A stretch of 64,000 bases of DNA, from NCBI RefSeq assembly GCF_007677725.1, contig NZ_VEDF01000003.1, forward strand, positions 310,001-374,000, given 5' to 3'. The notes below the pieces were generated by a model. That model saw nothing but the letters and a program-made list of their open reading frames with translations, ran no database searches and was not told where the DNA came from. A program made the position numbers and the translations under genes. Shown here piece after piece: positions 28,175 through 37,148 of the stretch; position 1 is the stretch's first letter, and each line of letters opens with the position of its first letter. The stretch comes from Pseudomonas sp. URMO17WK12:I11. GTDB lineage: Bacteria > Pseudomonadota > Gammaproteobacteria > Pseudomonadales > Pseudomonadaceae.

Positions 28175-29242
28175 ATGGACGACAACAAGAAGCGCGCCTT
28201 GGCTGCGGCCCTGGGTCAAATCGAACGCCAATTCGGTAAAGGCGCTGTCATGCGCATGGGTGACCATGAGCGTCAGGCCATCCCTGCCATCTCCACCGGC
28301 TCGTTGGGCCTGGACATTGCTTTGGGCATTGGCGGTTTGCCTAAAGGCCGTATCGTGGAAATCTACGGTCCGGAATCTTCGGGTAAAACCACGCTGACCC
28401 TGTCGGTCATCGCCGAAGCCCAGAAGAGCGGCGCCACCTGCGCCTTCGTCGACGCCGAGCACGCCCTCGACCCAGAGTACGCCGGCAAGCTGGGCGTCAA
28501 CGTCGACGATCTGCTGGTGTCGCAGCCGGACACTGGCGAACAGGCACTGGAAATCACCGACATGCTGGTGCGCTCCAACGCTGTCGATGTGATCATCGTC
28601 GACTCCGTGGCCGCCCTGGTGCCCAAGGCGGAAATCGAAGGCGAGATGGGCGACATGCACGTCGGCCTGCAGGCCCGCCTGATGTCCCAGGCGCTGCGCA
28701 AGATCACTGGTAACATCAAGAACGCCAACTGCCTGGTCATCTTCATCAACCAGATCCGTATGAAGATCGGCGTTATGTTCGGCAGCCCGGAAACCACCAC
28801 CGGTGGTAACGCGCTGAAGTTCTATGCCTCGGTTCGTCTGGACATCCGTCGTACCGGCGCGGTGAAAGAAGGCGACGAGGTGGTGGGTAGCGAAACCCGT
28901 GTCAAAATCGTCAAGAACAAGGTCTCGCCGCCGTTCCGTCAGGCCGAGTTCCAGATTCTTTACGGCAAAGGCATCTACCGCAACGGCGAGATCATCGACC
29001 TGGGCGTGGCTCAGGGCCTGGTCGAGAAATCCGGCGCCTGGTACAGCTACCAAGGCAACAAGATTGGCCAAGGTAAAGCCAACGCGGCCAAGTACCTGCA
29101 GGAAAACCCGGCCATCGGTACAGAGATCGAGCGCCAGATTCGCGAGAAGCTGCTGAACTCGGGCGCCGTCGCTGCTGCAGGCAAAGCTGCTGCCGCTGAG
29201 GCAGGAGCCGAAGACAAGGCTGACGCCGAAGCCGGCGTCTGA
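28175..29242 (+). CDS. recA: Recombinase RecA
   Basis: 355 residues, full length. ATP-dependent strand exchange and co-protease for LexA and S24 repressors such as the tailocin repressor. Walker [10 protein letters not shown] near residue 65; L1/L2 regions ([16 protein letters not shown] and [18 protein letters not shown]) intact; an Ala/Glu-rich C-terminal tail. The ATG at 28175 (MDDNKKRAL) is used; a GTG 12 bases before it lacks support. recX follows after 11 bases. Confidence 0.98.
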   Translation: MDDNKKRALAAALGQIERQFGKGAVMRMGDHERQAIPAISTGSLGLDIALGIGGLPKGRIVEIYGPESSGKTTLTLSVIAEAQKSGATCAFVDAEHALDPEYAGKLGVNVDDLLVSQPDTGEQALEITDMLVRSNAVDVIIVDSVAALVPKAEIEGEMGDMHVGLQARLMSQALRKITGNIKNANCLVIFINQIRMKIGVMFGSPETTTGGNALKFYASVRLDIRRTGAVKEGDEVVGSETRVKIVKNKVSPPFRQAEFQILYGKGIYRNGEIIDLGVAQGLVEKSGAWYSYQGNKIGQGKANAAKYLQENPAIGTEIERQIREKLLNSGAVAAAGKAAAAEAGAEDKADAEAGV

Positions 29243-29253
29243 TAGCTGTTGGT

Positions 29254-29721
29254 ATGTCCGTCGTCCTCGACACTCCCGTCGCTGTCCGGCGGACCGCCAT
29301 GGACCTGCTCGCGCGACGCGAGCATGGTCGCGTCGAGCTGACCCGCAAGCTGCGTCAGCGTGGCGCCCCGGACGAGTTGATCGAGCCTGCGCTCGATCGG
29401 CTGGCCGAGGAGGGGCTGCTTAGCGAGGCGCGCTATCTGGAAAGCTTCATTCGCTATCGCGCCAACGCTGGGTATGGTCCAGCGCGCATTCGCGAAGAGC
29501 TTGGTCAGCGGGGGCTGGATCGCGCTGACATCGCGCAGGCGCTGACTGAAAGCGGCTTGGATTGGGCTGCGCTGTTACGAGAAACGTGGCAGCGCAAGTT
29601 CGCTGGGCAGTACCCGCACGATCCCAAGAGCCGCGCTCAGCAAACCCGGTTTCTGGCCTATCGTGGCTTCCCTATGGATTTAATCGGGCGGCTGCTCAGC
29701 GGCCGCGATCTAGACGATTAG
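29254..29721 (+). CDS. recX: RecA regulator RecX
   Basis: 155 residues, RecX family with three tandem three-helix repeats ([60 protein letters not shown]). Binds RecA filaments and limits their growth. Co-transcribed with recA; a terminator follows. Confidence 0.95.
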   Translation: MSVVLDTPVAVRRTAMDLLARREHGRVELTRKLRQRGAPDELIEPALDRLAEEGLLSEARYLESFIRYRANAGYGPARIREELGQRGLDRADIAQALTESGLDWAALLRETWQRKFAGQYPHDPKSRAQQTRFLAYRGFPMDLIGRLLSGRDLDD

Positions 29722-29738
29722 CCAGACGACGCGTCAGT

Positions 29739-29781
29739 AAATGGCCCCAATGCCGTTCACACGGCATGGGGCCATTTTTTT
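29739..29781 (+). terminator. Intrinsic terminator after recX
   Basis: AAATGGCCCC-a-ATGCCGT / ACGGCAT-GGGGCCATTT stem of 17 pairs with one bulge, followed by a T-run. Also lies just beyond the end of the convergent LOG gene, so it may serve both strands. Confidence 0.9.
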
Positions 29782-29793
29782 GCCTGCGCAATC

Positions 29794-30912
29794 TCAGCTG
29801 GCTTTCAGCGCCTCACGCGCCCGCTGGGTGCTGTGCGTGGGCTCGCGGTTAGCCCAGTTCTCCGAAAGGTTGATGAAGTCGATCAACTCCCGCAAACGCC
29901 CCTGATCGCGGCCGGTGAAGGCAAAGGTCAGTCGGGTCAGGTGGCTATAGCTGCCGGTTTCGTGTTCTGCGCCACTGTCGGCGTGTTGCTGGAAATGCCC
30001 ACTCAAGCGCAGGTCGGCGAAGTTTTCTTCGATATCGACGAGTGCGGCTTCGCTGAGCCGGTGCTGCATGCGGATCACGAACTGATTGTTCAGCCAGCGG
30101 CTGGAATGGTAGTTGCGGTAGAACTGATTGATTTCCTCGACCGCGTCGTCGGCGCTGTGGACCAGCCGTACCAGCTTCAGGTCGCTCGGGAGAATGTAGC
30201 GATTCTCTTCCAGTTGGCGGCTGATAAAGGCCAGACAATCCTGCCAGAATGTGCCGCCTGGCGAATCCAGCAGCACCACGGGCACCAGCGGGCTTTTGCC
30301 GGTCTGGATCAGCGTCAGCACTTCAAGGGCTTCATCCAGCGTGCCAAAGCCGCCTGGGCAGAGCACCAGGGCATCGGCCTCCTTGACGAAAAACAGTTTG
30401 CGAATGAAGAAGAAATGAAACGGCAGCAGGCGGTCGGTGCCATCGACCGTGGCATTGGCATGCTGCTCGAAGGGCAGGGTGATATTGAACCCCAGGCTAT
30501 GATCGCTGCCAGCGCCCTCGTGGGCGGCGGCCATGATCCCGCCCCCGGCGCCGGTGATGACCATCAGCTCGGCGTGCGCCAAGGCCGCGCCAAGCTCGCG
30601 CGCCAACGCGTACATCGGGTGCTCCCTGGGGGTGCGCGCTGAGCCGAACACGGTGACCTTGCGCCGCCCGCGGTAACGTTGCAGGGTGCGGAACGCATGG
30701 TCCAGCTCGCGCAGGGCCTGCAGGGTGATCTTGGCGCTCCAGCGGTCGCTGTCATCGTGTGCCATGCGCAGCACCGTCAGCAGCATATCGCGGTACAACG
30801 GCAGGTTCGGGCTGCCGGGGGCCACCAGTTGCAGCTGTTGATCGACCGCCGCCAGGTCGATGCCGTGCTCTTTGAAATGATTGAACAAGTGTTCGTTCGA
30901 TTGATGGGGCAT
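29794..30912 (-). CDS. LOG-family (TIGR00730-type) nucleotide phosphoribohydrolase
   Basis: 372 residues. The nucleotide-binding core has VFGSARTPREHP, MVITGAGGGIMAAAHEGAG and the catalytic PGGFGTLDE motif shared with LOG/PpnN proteins, which cleave nucleoside 5'-monophosphates (cytokinin-type or cellular nucleotides). It is longer than plant-type LOG (about 200), with N- and C-terminal extensions. The start at 30912 is chosen because AAGGAG lies 7 bases upstream. The physiological substrate cannot be told. Confidence 0.88.
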   Translation of the reverse strand: MPHQSNEHLFNHFKEHGIDLAAVDQQLQLVAPGSPNLPLYRDMLLTVLRMAHDDSDRWSAKITLQALRELDHAFRTLQRYRGRRKVTVFGSARTPREHPMYALARELGAALAHAELMVITGAGGGIMAAAHEGAGSDHSLGFNITLPFEQHANATVDGTDRLLPFHFFFIRKLFFVKEADALVLCPGGFGTLDEALEVLTLIQTGKSPLVPVVLLDSPGGTFWQDCLAFISRQLEENRYILPSDLKLVRLVHSADDAVEEINQFYRNYHSSRWLNNQFVIRMQHRLSEAALVDIEENFADLRLSGHFQQHADSGAEHETGSYSHLTRLTFAFTGRDQGRLRELIDFINLSENWANREPTHSTQRAREALKAS

Positions 30913-31213
30913 TAAGCGTCTCCTTCTGCAGCAAAACCTCTGACCGAGCCGATGGTGGGGCTCGGCCGCGACACTGCATGTGTCGCTGGCTGCCTGGCCC
31001 GAGTAGGCGTCTCGGGCAGTGCAGTAGGCCTGCAAGGCCTTGGTGCAGGTGTCAGTCCATCATTTTGTTTTTTCGCGTCTTCGCTATCAATCTAGACCGT
31101 TGCGGGTGATCGTGCAGACGCGCAGCGCTTGGCCGCTCGTCGGCCAGCCGCCTGGGGCGCATTGAGTTTGGTTAACTGGGAAGGCGAAACGTGTCGATGC
31201 GCGAGGTAGCGTC

Positions 31214-31417
31214 ATGCATCGCTTGGTGATCGAAGTGGACGGGCAGCTCTATCAGCAGTTGGAGAGTGCCGCCCAGGTCCATCATGTGAGCCTGGAGGCC
31301 GAATGCCGGCGCAGGCTGGCAGTGCTGGAATGTCAGTCACACTACCTGCAGGTCTTGCTGGCTGAAATGCGCGCCGACGAACAATGCCGGCGCGCCGAGC
31401 GAGAGCGCGTCAGCTGA
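31214..31417 (+). CDS. Small ribbon-helix-helix-like protein, unknown
   Basis: 67 residues. A beta-strand (HRLVIEVDGQLYQQL) followed by two helices (SAAQVHHVSLEAECRRRLAV) resembles the Arc/FitA-type ribbon-helix-helix found in DNA-binding antitoxins, with a charged tail. GAGGT lies before the ATG. There is no toxin gene beside it: the neighbours are a LOG gene and a secreted-protein gene on the other strand. Function unknown. Confidence 0.7.
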   Translation: MHRLVIEVDGQLYQQLESAAQVHHVSLEAECRRRLAVLECQSHYLQVLLAEMRADEQCRRAERERVS

Positions 31418-31837
31418 TCACTTCTTGCTGTTGCCGGCCGTGCAGCTGGCGGCATCGAATGCCTGGTCCATCACGGGCTCATTGGTCTTGTAGACCGTGA
31501 AGCGGTAGACCATCACCGCGCCTTTGGACATCAAGTTACGGAAACCGCTGTTGCGGCATACGCTGTCACCCAGCTGGCTGCGCACCTGGGCCGGATTGTC
31601 CTGCATGCGCGCGGCGTGTTCGGGGCGCACGCTCAGGTGATTGACCAGCGCCTTGCCTTCGACGGTGTAACCCTGGTCGAGAATGTCTTCGTTGATGGCG
31701 CGTGGCGTACCGACACTGCTTTGCGTGGCCACCTTCTGCAGCATCTTGTTGAGCTCGAACTCCTGCTTGGAGGCCGCCTGGGCTGCCAGTGGCAGGGTGA
31801 GCAACAGGCTCAGGGCCGGAACGATAACACGCAGCAT
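31418..31837 (-). CDS. Secreted protein of the QSregVF (PA3611-like) family
   Basis: 139 residues with a clean signal peptide (MLRVIVPALSLLLTLPLAAQ, cut after AQA). The mature part has two cysteines (SVCRNSGFR, AASCTAGN) that could bond. The place near recA-recX matches P. aeruginosa PA3611, a quorum-sensing-regulated virulence factor family member. AGGAGA precedes the ATG at 31837. Family assignment rests on synteny and size, so role is tentative. Confidence 0.65.
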   Translation of the reverse strand: MLRVIVPALSLLLTLPLAAQAASKQEFELNKMLQKVATQSSVGTPRAINEDILDQGYTVEGKALVNHLSVRPEHAARMQDNPAQVRSQLGDSVCRNSGFRNLMSKGAVMVYRFTVYKTNEPVMDQAFDAASCTAGNSKK

Positions 31838-32061
31838 GAATCTCTCCTGGTTCAATGACTGGCGCTTCGACATGTGCCGGCGCCGGGCGTTCCGTGAAAA
31901 CCGCAGCGGTACAGGCCGGTTCACGGCGGCCGCTGCCAGCGATTATAGGGATTGGGCGAGTCGGCTGCACGGTCAAATGGCCCTTGCTCTGGTAGACTGG
32001 CGCTTTGTATCTGCCGAGTCCTTGCAGTGCCCACGTTCAATTCGTCCCCAGGCTTGCCCGC

Positions 32062-32772
32062 ATGAGCCACGCAGTAGCTCGCCTGCGCGCCGAGCGTCTG
32101 GCCCGTAGCATCAAACCTTTTGTCGCCCGTGGTTCGCGCGCCGAACGCTGTAGCGACTGCCGGGTGATTGCCACCCACTGCCTGTGCCAGTGGAAGCCCA
32201 AGGTGCAAGCCGACGCCGGCGTGTGCCTGCTCATGCACGACACCGAGCCATTGAAGCCGACCAATACCGGCTGGCTGATCGCCGACCTGATCGAAGACAC
32301 CTCGGCATTCGGTTGGCTACGTACCTCAGTGGACGAGCGCTTGCTGGCGCTGCTCGATGATCCGCAGTGGCAGCCTTTTATCGTCTTTCCAGGCGAATTC
32401 GTCGCCCAGGAGCGGGTGGTCACCGAGGTGATCCGCCAGCCGGGCAAACGCCCGCTGTTCATTCTGCTGGACGCCACCTGGACCGAAGCGCGCAAGATGT
32501 TTCGCAAGAGCCCGTATCTGGATCGCTTTCCGGTACTGAGCCTGCAGGCCGAGCAGATGTCGCGCTATCGCTTGCGTCGTTCCAAACGCGACGACCACTT
32601 CTGCACCGCCGAGGTGGCGGCCATGTGCCTGGACCTGGCTGGCGACAGTACAGCGTCGCAGGCCCTGGACGCCTACCTGGACGTCTTCAGTCTGCACTAC
32701 CTGAGCGGCAAGCGGCGCCTGCCCCTCGATGAGCAGGATGCCACCCACCAACGGTTGCATACCTTCCTATAG
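32062..32772 (+). CDS. DTW-domain tRNA-uridine aminocarboxypropyltransferase
   Basis: 236 residues. Zinc-type cysteines CSDC..CLC near residue 30, MHDTEPLKPTNTGWLI and the DTW motif (LDATWTEARK, here DATW) define the family (E. coli TapT/YfiP), which adds the 3-amino-3-carboxypropyl group to tRNA uridine using SAM. The ATG at 32062 is used; upstream frame is not conserved. Confidence 0.87.
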   Translation: MSHAVARLRAERLARSIKPFVARGSRAERCSDCRVIATHCLCQWKPKVQADAGVCLLMHDTEPLKPTNTGWLIADLIEDTSAFGWLRTSVDERLLALLDDPQWQPFIVFPGEFVAQERVVTEVIRQPGKRPLFILLDATWTEARKMFRKSPYLDRFPVLSLQAEQMSRYRLRRSKRDDHFCTAEVAAMCLDLAGDSTASQALDAYLDVFSLHYLSGKRRLPLDEQDATHQRLHTFL

Positions 32773-32948
32773 TCCAAGGGGCAGGCGCGCGGCTTTGCGC
32801 CATAATGATCGGGCTGCTGGCCAGGGTGGGCGAGACGGCGAGTGGTTGGCTTGACCACCGGCGGCCGTGCTCGGCATCCTTGGCGCCGATTCCCCGCCAG
32901 GCGCTGAACCCCTGTATACGCCTGGGATAGAACAGGATCCACAGATCG

Positions 32949-33599
32949 ATGGCCACATACGAAGTCCTGATTGCCGATGACCACCCGCTGTTTCGCAGCG
33001 CCTTGCGCCAGGCCGTGACCCTGGGCCTGGGCGCCGATGTGCGCCTGGTCGAAGTGGCGAGCATCGCCGAACTGGAAACCCGCCTGAGCGAAAAAGCCGA
33101 CTGGGATCTGGTCCTGCTCGACCTCAACATGCCAGGCGCCTACGGCTTCTCCGGGCTGGTGCTGCTGCGCGGGCAATACCCGCAGATTCCGGTGGTGATG
33201 GTCTCGGCTCAGGAAGAGGCGGCCGTCGTGGTGAAATCCCGCGAGTTCGGCGCCAGCGGCTTCATCCCCAAGTCCAGTGGTCTGGAGACGATCCAGGACG
33301 CGGTGCGCAAGGTGCTCGATGGCGAAGTCTGGTGGCCACCGCAGGCGTTCGAGAAGGTCGATGTCTCGGCCGAAGCCAAGGCCGCCAGCGAAGGCCTGGC
33401 CAGCCTTACGCCGCAGCAGTTCCGCGTGCTGACCATGGTCTGCGAAGGCTTGCTCAACAAGCAGATCGCCTACGAGCTGAATGTGTCTGAAGCGACCATC
33501 AAGGCCCATGTGACGGCGATCTTCCGCAAGCTGGGCGTGCGCACCCGAACCCAGGCCGCGTTGCTTCTGCAACAACTTGAATCGGTTGCCAGCAGCTGA
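32949..33599 (+). CDS. erdR: Two-component response regulator, LuxR family (ErdR type)
   Basis: 216 residues. Receiver domain 1-125 with phospho-acceptor Asp near residue 58 (LVLLDLNMPG) and C-terminal LuxR HTH (SLTPQQFRVLTMVCEGLLNK, then EATIKAHVTAIFRKLGV). Followed by dgkA, the same order as P. aeruginosa PA3604-PA3603, where the regulator acts in ethanol/acetate catabolism. Symbol given on synteny; the cognate kinase is not in the window. Confidence 0.8.
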   Translation: MATYEVLIADDHPLFRSALRQAVTLGLGADVRLVEVASIAELETRLSEKADWDLVLLDLNMPGAYGFSGLVLLRGQYPQIPVVMVSAQEEAAVVVKSREFGASGFIPKSSGLETIQDAVRKVLDGEVWWPPQAFEKVDVSAEAKAASEGLASLTPQQFRVLTMVCEGLLNKQIAYELNVSEATIKAHVTAIFRKLGVRTRTQAALLLQQLESVASS

Positions 33600-33673
33600 A
33601 CCGCCCGCGCTTCACGCTTTTTTGACCCTTGCCGCACTAGTCTGCTGGCCTTTTTTGTCGGTAAGTGATGCCC

Positions 33674-34042
33674 ATGACACCTTCGCCATTCAAAGGCCAG
33701 ACTGGCCTGAAACGCATTTTCAACGCCGCAGGCTACTCGCTGGACGGGCTGCGCGCCGCGTTCAAGGGTGAAGCGGCGTTCCGCCAGCTGGTGCTGCTCA
33801 ACGTGCTGTTGATCCCGATCGCCTTCTGGTTACCGGTCAGCCGCGCCGAACGGGCGATCATGATCGCCGTGTGCCTGCTGGGCCTGATCGTCGAGTTGTT
33901 CAACTCGGCGGTGGAGGCGACCATCGACCGCATCTCGCTGGAGCGTCACCCGTTATCCAAGAACGCCAAGGACATGGGCAGCGCCGCGCAGTTCGTGGCG
34001 TTGACCATGGTCGCGCTGGTCTGGGGCGTGATTCTGCTCTAA
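33674..34042 (+). CDS. dgkA: Diacylglycerol kinase
   Basis: 122 residues, small integral-membrane kinase with three membrane helices. Phosphorylates diacylglycerol to phosphatidate. Signature IVELFNSAVEATIDRIS at residues about 75-91. The ATG at 33674 (MTPSPFKGQTG) fits homologs; earlier in-frame starts at 33665/33668 are less likely. Ends 4 bases inside the convergent finR. Confidence 0.93.
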   Translation: MTPSPFKGQTGLKRIFNAAGYSLDGLRAAFKGEAAFRQLVLLNVLLIPIAFWLPVSRAERAIMIAVCLLGLIVELFNSAVEATIDRISLERHPLSKNAKDMGSAAQFVALTMVALVWGVILL

Positions 34043-34965
34043 GCGATGGGCGGCAGGACGATTTCGTCGCTGCGGGTAAATCCTGCAGTGAAGTTACGGC
34101 ATAGCTCGAGGAACTCGCGCATCGCCGAAGTCTGGTACTTCTGCTTGTGCCAGATGAAGTAGAACTGGCGCATGAGGTCCAGCTCCGGGGTCTCGACCGC
34201 AACCAGGCTGCCACGACGAAAGGCATCACGCAGGGCCAGGCGCGAGATGCAACCAATGCCCAGGCCCGACTCCACCGCACGTTTGATCGCCTCGGTGTGC
34301 TCCAGCTCCAGACGGATGTTCAAGCTGGTGCGGTGATGACGCATGGCCTGATCGAAGGTCAGGCGTGTGCCCGAGCCCTGCTCGCGCAAAATCCAGGCTT
34401 CCTGGGACAACGCCTCGATGTCGGCGCGTCCGGCAGTGGCCAGCGGGTGCTGCGGCGCGCAGAACACCACCAGCTCGTCCTCAACCCACGGTTGGACTTC
34501 CAGGTCCGGGTGGCTGCAGTCACCCTCGATCAGACCCAGATCAATTTCGTAGTGCGCGACTTGATGCACGATATGCGCGGTGTTCTGCACATGTAGCTTG
34601 ACCTGGCTCTCCGGGTGAACCTGCATGAAACTGCCGATCAGCAGCGTTGCCAGGTAATTGCCGATGGTCAGGGTGGCACCCACCGCCAGCGAGCCGAAGC
34701 CGGACTTGCCGTTGAGCAGGTCTTCGATTTCCTTGGCCTGGTCAAGCAGGGCCACTGCCTGAGGCAGCAACTGATGGCCGAGCGCATTCAGTGCCAGGCG
34801 CTTGCCGGCCCGGTCGAACAGCTGGCAGCTGGACTGGCGCTCCAACTCGGTAATGGAAGTACTGGCCGCCGATTGCGAAAGCGCCAGGACACTGGCGGCC
34901 CGCGACACGCTCTGGTGCTGGGCAACGGCGACGAATACCTGAAGCTGACGAAGTGTAAATCGCAT
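34039..34965 (-). CDS. finR: LysR-family regulator FinR
   Basis: 308 residues. HTH at residues 3-62 (LRQLQVFVAVAQHQSVSRAA, SQSAASTSITELERQ), then a substrate-binding domain. Divergent from fpr, as in P. putida, where FinR activates fpr in response to superoxide and related stress. Sequence and arrangement support the name; effector not visible. Confidence 0.9.
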   Translation of the reverse strand: MRFTLRQLQVFVAVAQHQSVSRAASVLALSQSAASTSITELERQSSCQLFDRAGKRLALNALGHQLLPQAVALLDQAKEIEDLLNGKSGFGSLAVGATLTIGNYLATLLIGSFMQVHPESQVKLHVQNTAHIVHQVAHYEIDLGLIEGDCSHPDLEVQPWVEDELVVFCAPQHPLATAGRADIEALSQEAWILREQGSGTRLTFDQAMRHHRTSLNIRLELEHTEAIKRAVESGLGIGCISRLALRDAFRRGSLVAVETPELDLMRQFYFIWHKQKYQTSAMREFLELCRNFTAGFTRSDEIVLPPIA

Positions 34966-35002
34966 ATCTATATAACCGATAACACATATCTTGATAATTC
35001 AG

Positions 35003-35031
35003 TTAACAGATATTCTCGCTGCCCCTAAACT
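35003..35031 (+). promoter_or_regulatory. fpr promoter with overlapping GTTAAC palindrome
   Basis: TTAACA and TAAACT with 17-base spacing. The -35 is part of AGTTAACAG; similar AAC-rich motifs extend upstream (34970-35005). A FinR target here is likely but unproven. Confidence 0.55.
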
Positions 35032-35082
35032 ATCGCGCAACTGCGCGTCTTGCGCGCTGCGTTTTTTTCAGGAGCCCCATCG

Positions 35083-35862
35083 ATGAGCAACATGAACCAC
35101 GAACGTGTCCTCAGTGTGCATCACTGGAACGACACCCTGTTCAGCTTCAAGTGCACCCGCGACCCGGGCCTGCGCTTCGAGAACGGTCAGTTCGTGATGA
35201 TCGGCCTGCAACAAGACAATGGCCGTCCGCTCATGCGCGCCTATTCCATCGCCTCGCCCAACTGGGAAGAGCACCTGGAGTTCTTCAGCATCAAGGTGCC
35301 GGATGGCCCGCTGACTTCGCAGCTGCAGCACTTGAAGGAAGGCGACGAGATCATCATCAGCAAAAAGCCTACCGGTACTCTGGTGCTCGATGACCTCAAA
35401 CCCGGCAAGCACCTGTATCTGCTGAGCACCGGCACCGGCCTGGCACCGTTCATGAGTGTCATCCAGGACCCGGAGACCTACGAGCGTTTCGAAAAGGTGA
35501 TCCTGGTTCACGGCGTGCGTTACGTCAATGAAGTCGCCTATCGCGAGTTCATCACCGAGCACCTGCCGCAAAACGAGTTCTTCGGTGAGTCGGTGCGTGA
35601 CAAGCTGATCTACTACCCAACCGTGACCCGCGAGCCGTTCGAGAATCAGGGCCGTCTGACCGACCTGATGCGCAGTGGCAAGCTGTTCAGCGACATCGGC
35701 CTGCCGCCGATCAACCCCGAGGACGACCGCGCGATGATCTGCGGCAGCCCGAGCATGCTCGACGAAACCAGCGAAGTGCTCGACAGCTTCGGCCTGAAGG
35801 TGTCCCCGCGCATGCGCGAGCCAGGCGACTACCTGATCGAGCGTGCTTTCGTCGAAAAGTGA
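35083..35862 (+). CDS. fpr: Ferredoxin/flavodoxin-NADP+ reductase
   Basis: 259 residues, the usual bacterial Fpr. FAD-binding RAYSIASPNWEE and NADP-binding LLSTGTGLAPF and MICGSPSML motifs. Transfers electrons between NADPH and ferredoxins in stress and iron-sulfur repair. AGGAG 8 bases before the ATG at 35083; a terminator follows. Confidence 0.96.
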   Translation: MSNMNHERVLSVHHWNDTLFSFKCTRDPGLRFENGQFVMIGLQQDNGRPLMRAYSIASPNWEEHLEFFSIKVPDGPLTSQLQHLKEGDEIIISKKPTGTLVLDDLKPGKHLYLLSTGTGLAPFMSVIQDPETYERFEKVILVHGVRYVNEVAYREFITEHLPQNEFFGESVRDKLIYYPTVTREPFENQGRLTDLMRSGKLFSDIGLPPINPEDDRAMICGSPSMLDETSEVLDSFGLKVSPRMREPGDYLIERAFVEK

Positions 35863-35881
35863 TTCAGCAGGCAGCACAAAC

Positions 35882-35909
35882 AAACGCGGACTCAGGTCCG
35901 CGTTTTTTT
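35882..35909 (+). terminator. Intrinsic terminator after fpr
   Basis: AAACGCGGAC / GTCCGCGTTT stem, TCAG loop, T-run. Lies between convergent fpr and trmO. Confidence 0.9.
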
Positions 35910-35936
35910 GTGGGTCATTCAAAGGGCTGGGTCGGC

Positions 35937-36632
35937 TCAGTCGGCCGCGACCACTTCGAGTACGCGAATCTGCTCGGGGTGCGGGTAGTGCCAGCGCACT
36001 TGCACGTCCCAGAGCTTCACCCCATACACCCGCTCTGCGGGCGGCACCTGATAAGCCGGGCGCGGATCCTGCGCCAGGCATTGCTCGATCAGCTCAACCA
36101 GTGGCTGCTGCAAGCGCAGCGCGTGTTCGCGGGCCTGGGGCAGGGCGCTGTCGCTCCAGTGCACGGCGATCGCTGGCGGCGCAGCGCTGGCCATGGTGTT
36201 GGTCGCTTCGCTGAGGCTATCGGCGTAGGGCACGTAGGGCTTGATATCCAGCACTGGCGTACCGTCAAGCAGATCCACCCCTGACAGCAGCAAACGCCCG
36301 GCTTCAACGCCCTCCAGCCGCACGACCGACTGACCAATCCCGTTCGGGCGATGGGTGGCGCGGGTGGCGAATACTCCCATGCTCTTGTTACCGCCCAGGC
36401 GCGGCGGGCGGACCTTCAAGCGTGGCTTGTCCTCAAGGGCCTGATGGAACAGAAACAGCAGCCAGACGTGGCTGACCTGCTCCAGGCCCGCTACGGCATC
36501 GCCTTGATCGAACGGCGGCAGCAGCTCCAGCACGGCCCGCGCTGCCGGCGCCAGCTGAGGCTGGCGCGGAATGGCGAACTTTTCCTTGAAGCAGGAGCGG
36601 ACGATGCCGACCGGTGTCACCGTATGCTGCAT
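35937..36632 (-). CDS. trmO: tRNA (N6-threonylcarbamoyladenosine37-N6)-methyltransferase
   Basis: 231 residues. SAM-dependent enzyme that methylates t6A37. N-terminal VTPVGIVRSCFKEKFAIPRQ and FATRATHRPNGIGQSVVRLE are family hallmarks. Same strand as the DUF1456 and pseudouridine synthase genes upstream, with short gaps (6 and 48 bases), probably one operon. Confidence 0.93.
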   Translation of the reverse strand: MQHTVTPVGIVRSCFKEKFAIPRQPQLAPAARAVLELLPPFDQGDAVAGLEQVSHVWLLFLFHQALEDKPRLKVRPPRLGGNKSMGVFATRATHRPNGIGQSVVRLEGVEAGRLLLSGVDLLDGTPVLDIKPYVPYADSLSEATNTMASAAPPAIAVHWSDSALPQAREHALRLQQPLVELIEQCLAQDPRPAYQVPPAERVYGVKLWDVQVRWHYPHPEQIRVLEVVAAD

Positions 36633-36638
36633 GCTGGC

Positions 36639-37100
36639 TCAGCCACGCACGCGCAGGGTCAGGCCCTTGAGGAAATTGCGCAGCAACTGGTCGCCGCAGG
36701 GCCGGTAGTTGTCGTGCCCGACTTTGCGGAACAACGCGCTGAGCTCCGGCTTGGACACCGGGAAGTTGACCGACTTGAGAATGGCATGCAGGTCTTCTTC
36801 CTTGAGTTCGAAGGCTACCCGCAGCTTTTTCAGGATGGTGTTGTTGGTCACCGGCAGCTCGACCGGCTGTGCCGGGCGGCTGTCATCCTTGCCGCGACGC
36901 AGCGTCACCAGGCCATCGAGAAAATGCGCCATGACCCGCTCGGGGCAGCGCACGAAGCCTGCCTCGTCTTCTTTCTTCAGGTACGTGGCAAGCACGATGG
37001 GGTTAACCTCGAGGCCGGACAGCGCAATGATCTCTGCCATCTTGGCGTCGTTCACCTTGAGCATGTAGCGCAGGCTGCGCAGGACATCGTTGTGGTTCAT
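36639..37100 (-). CDS. DUF1456 (YehS-like) protein
   Basis: 153 residues. Two repeated helical modules (NHNDVLRSLRYMLKVNDAKM and TNNTILKKLRVAFELKEEDL), the DUF1456 pattern. No enzymatic motif. The ATG at 37100 is used: it matches the repeat start, and the longer frame has no support. Function unknown. Confidence 0.88.
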   Translation of the reverse strand: MNHNDVLRSLRYMLKVNDAKMAEIIALSGLEVNPIVLATYLKKEDEAGFVRCPERVMAHFLDGLVTLRRGKDDSRPAQPVELPVTNNTILKKLRVAFELKEEDLHAILKSVNFPVSKPELSALFRKVGHDNYRPCGDQLLRNFLKGLTLRVRG

Positions 37101-37148
37101 TGCTGCAAAAATCCTGTTTGTGAGCCACGCCAGGGCGTGGCGCATTGC

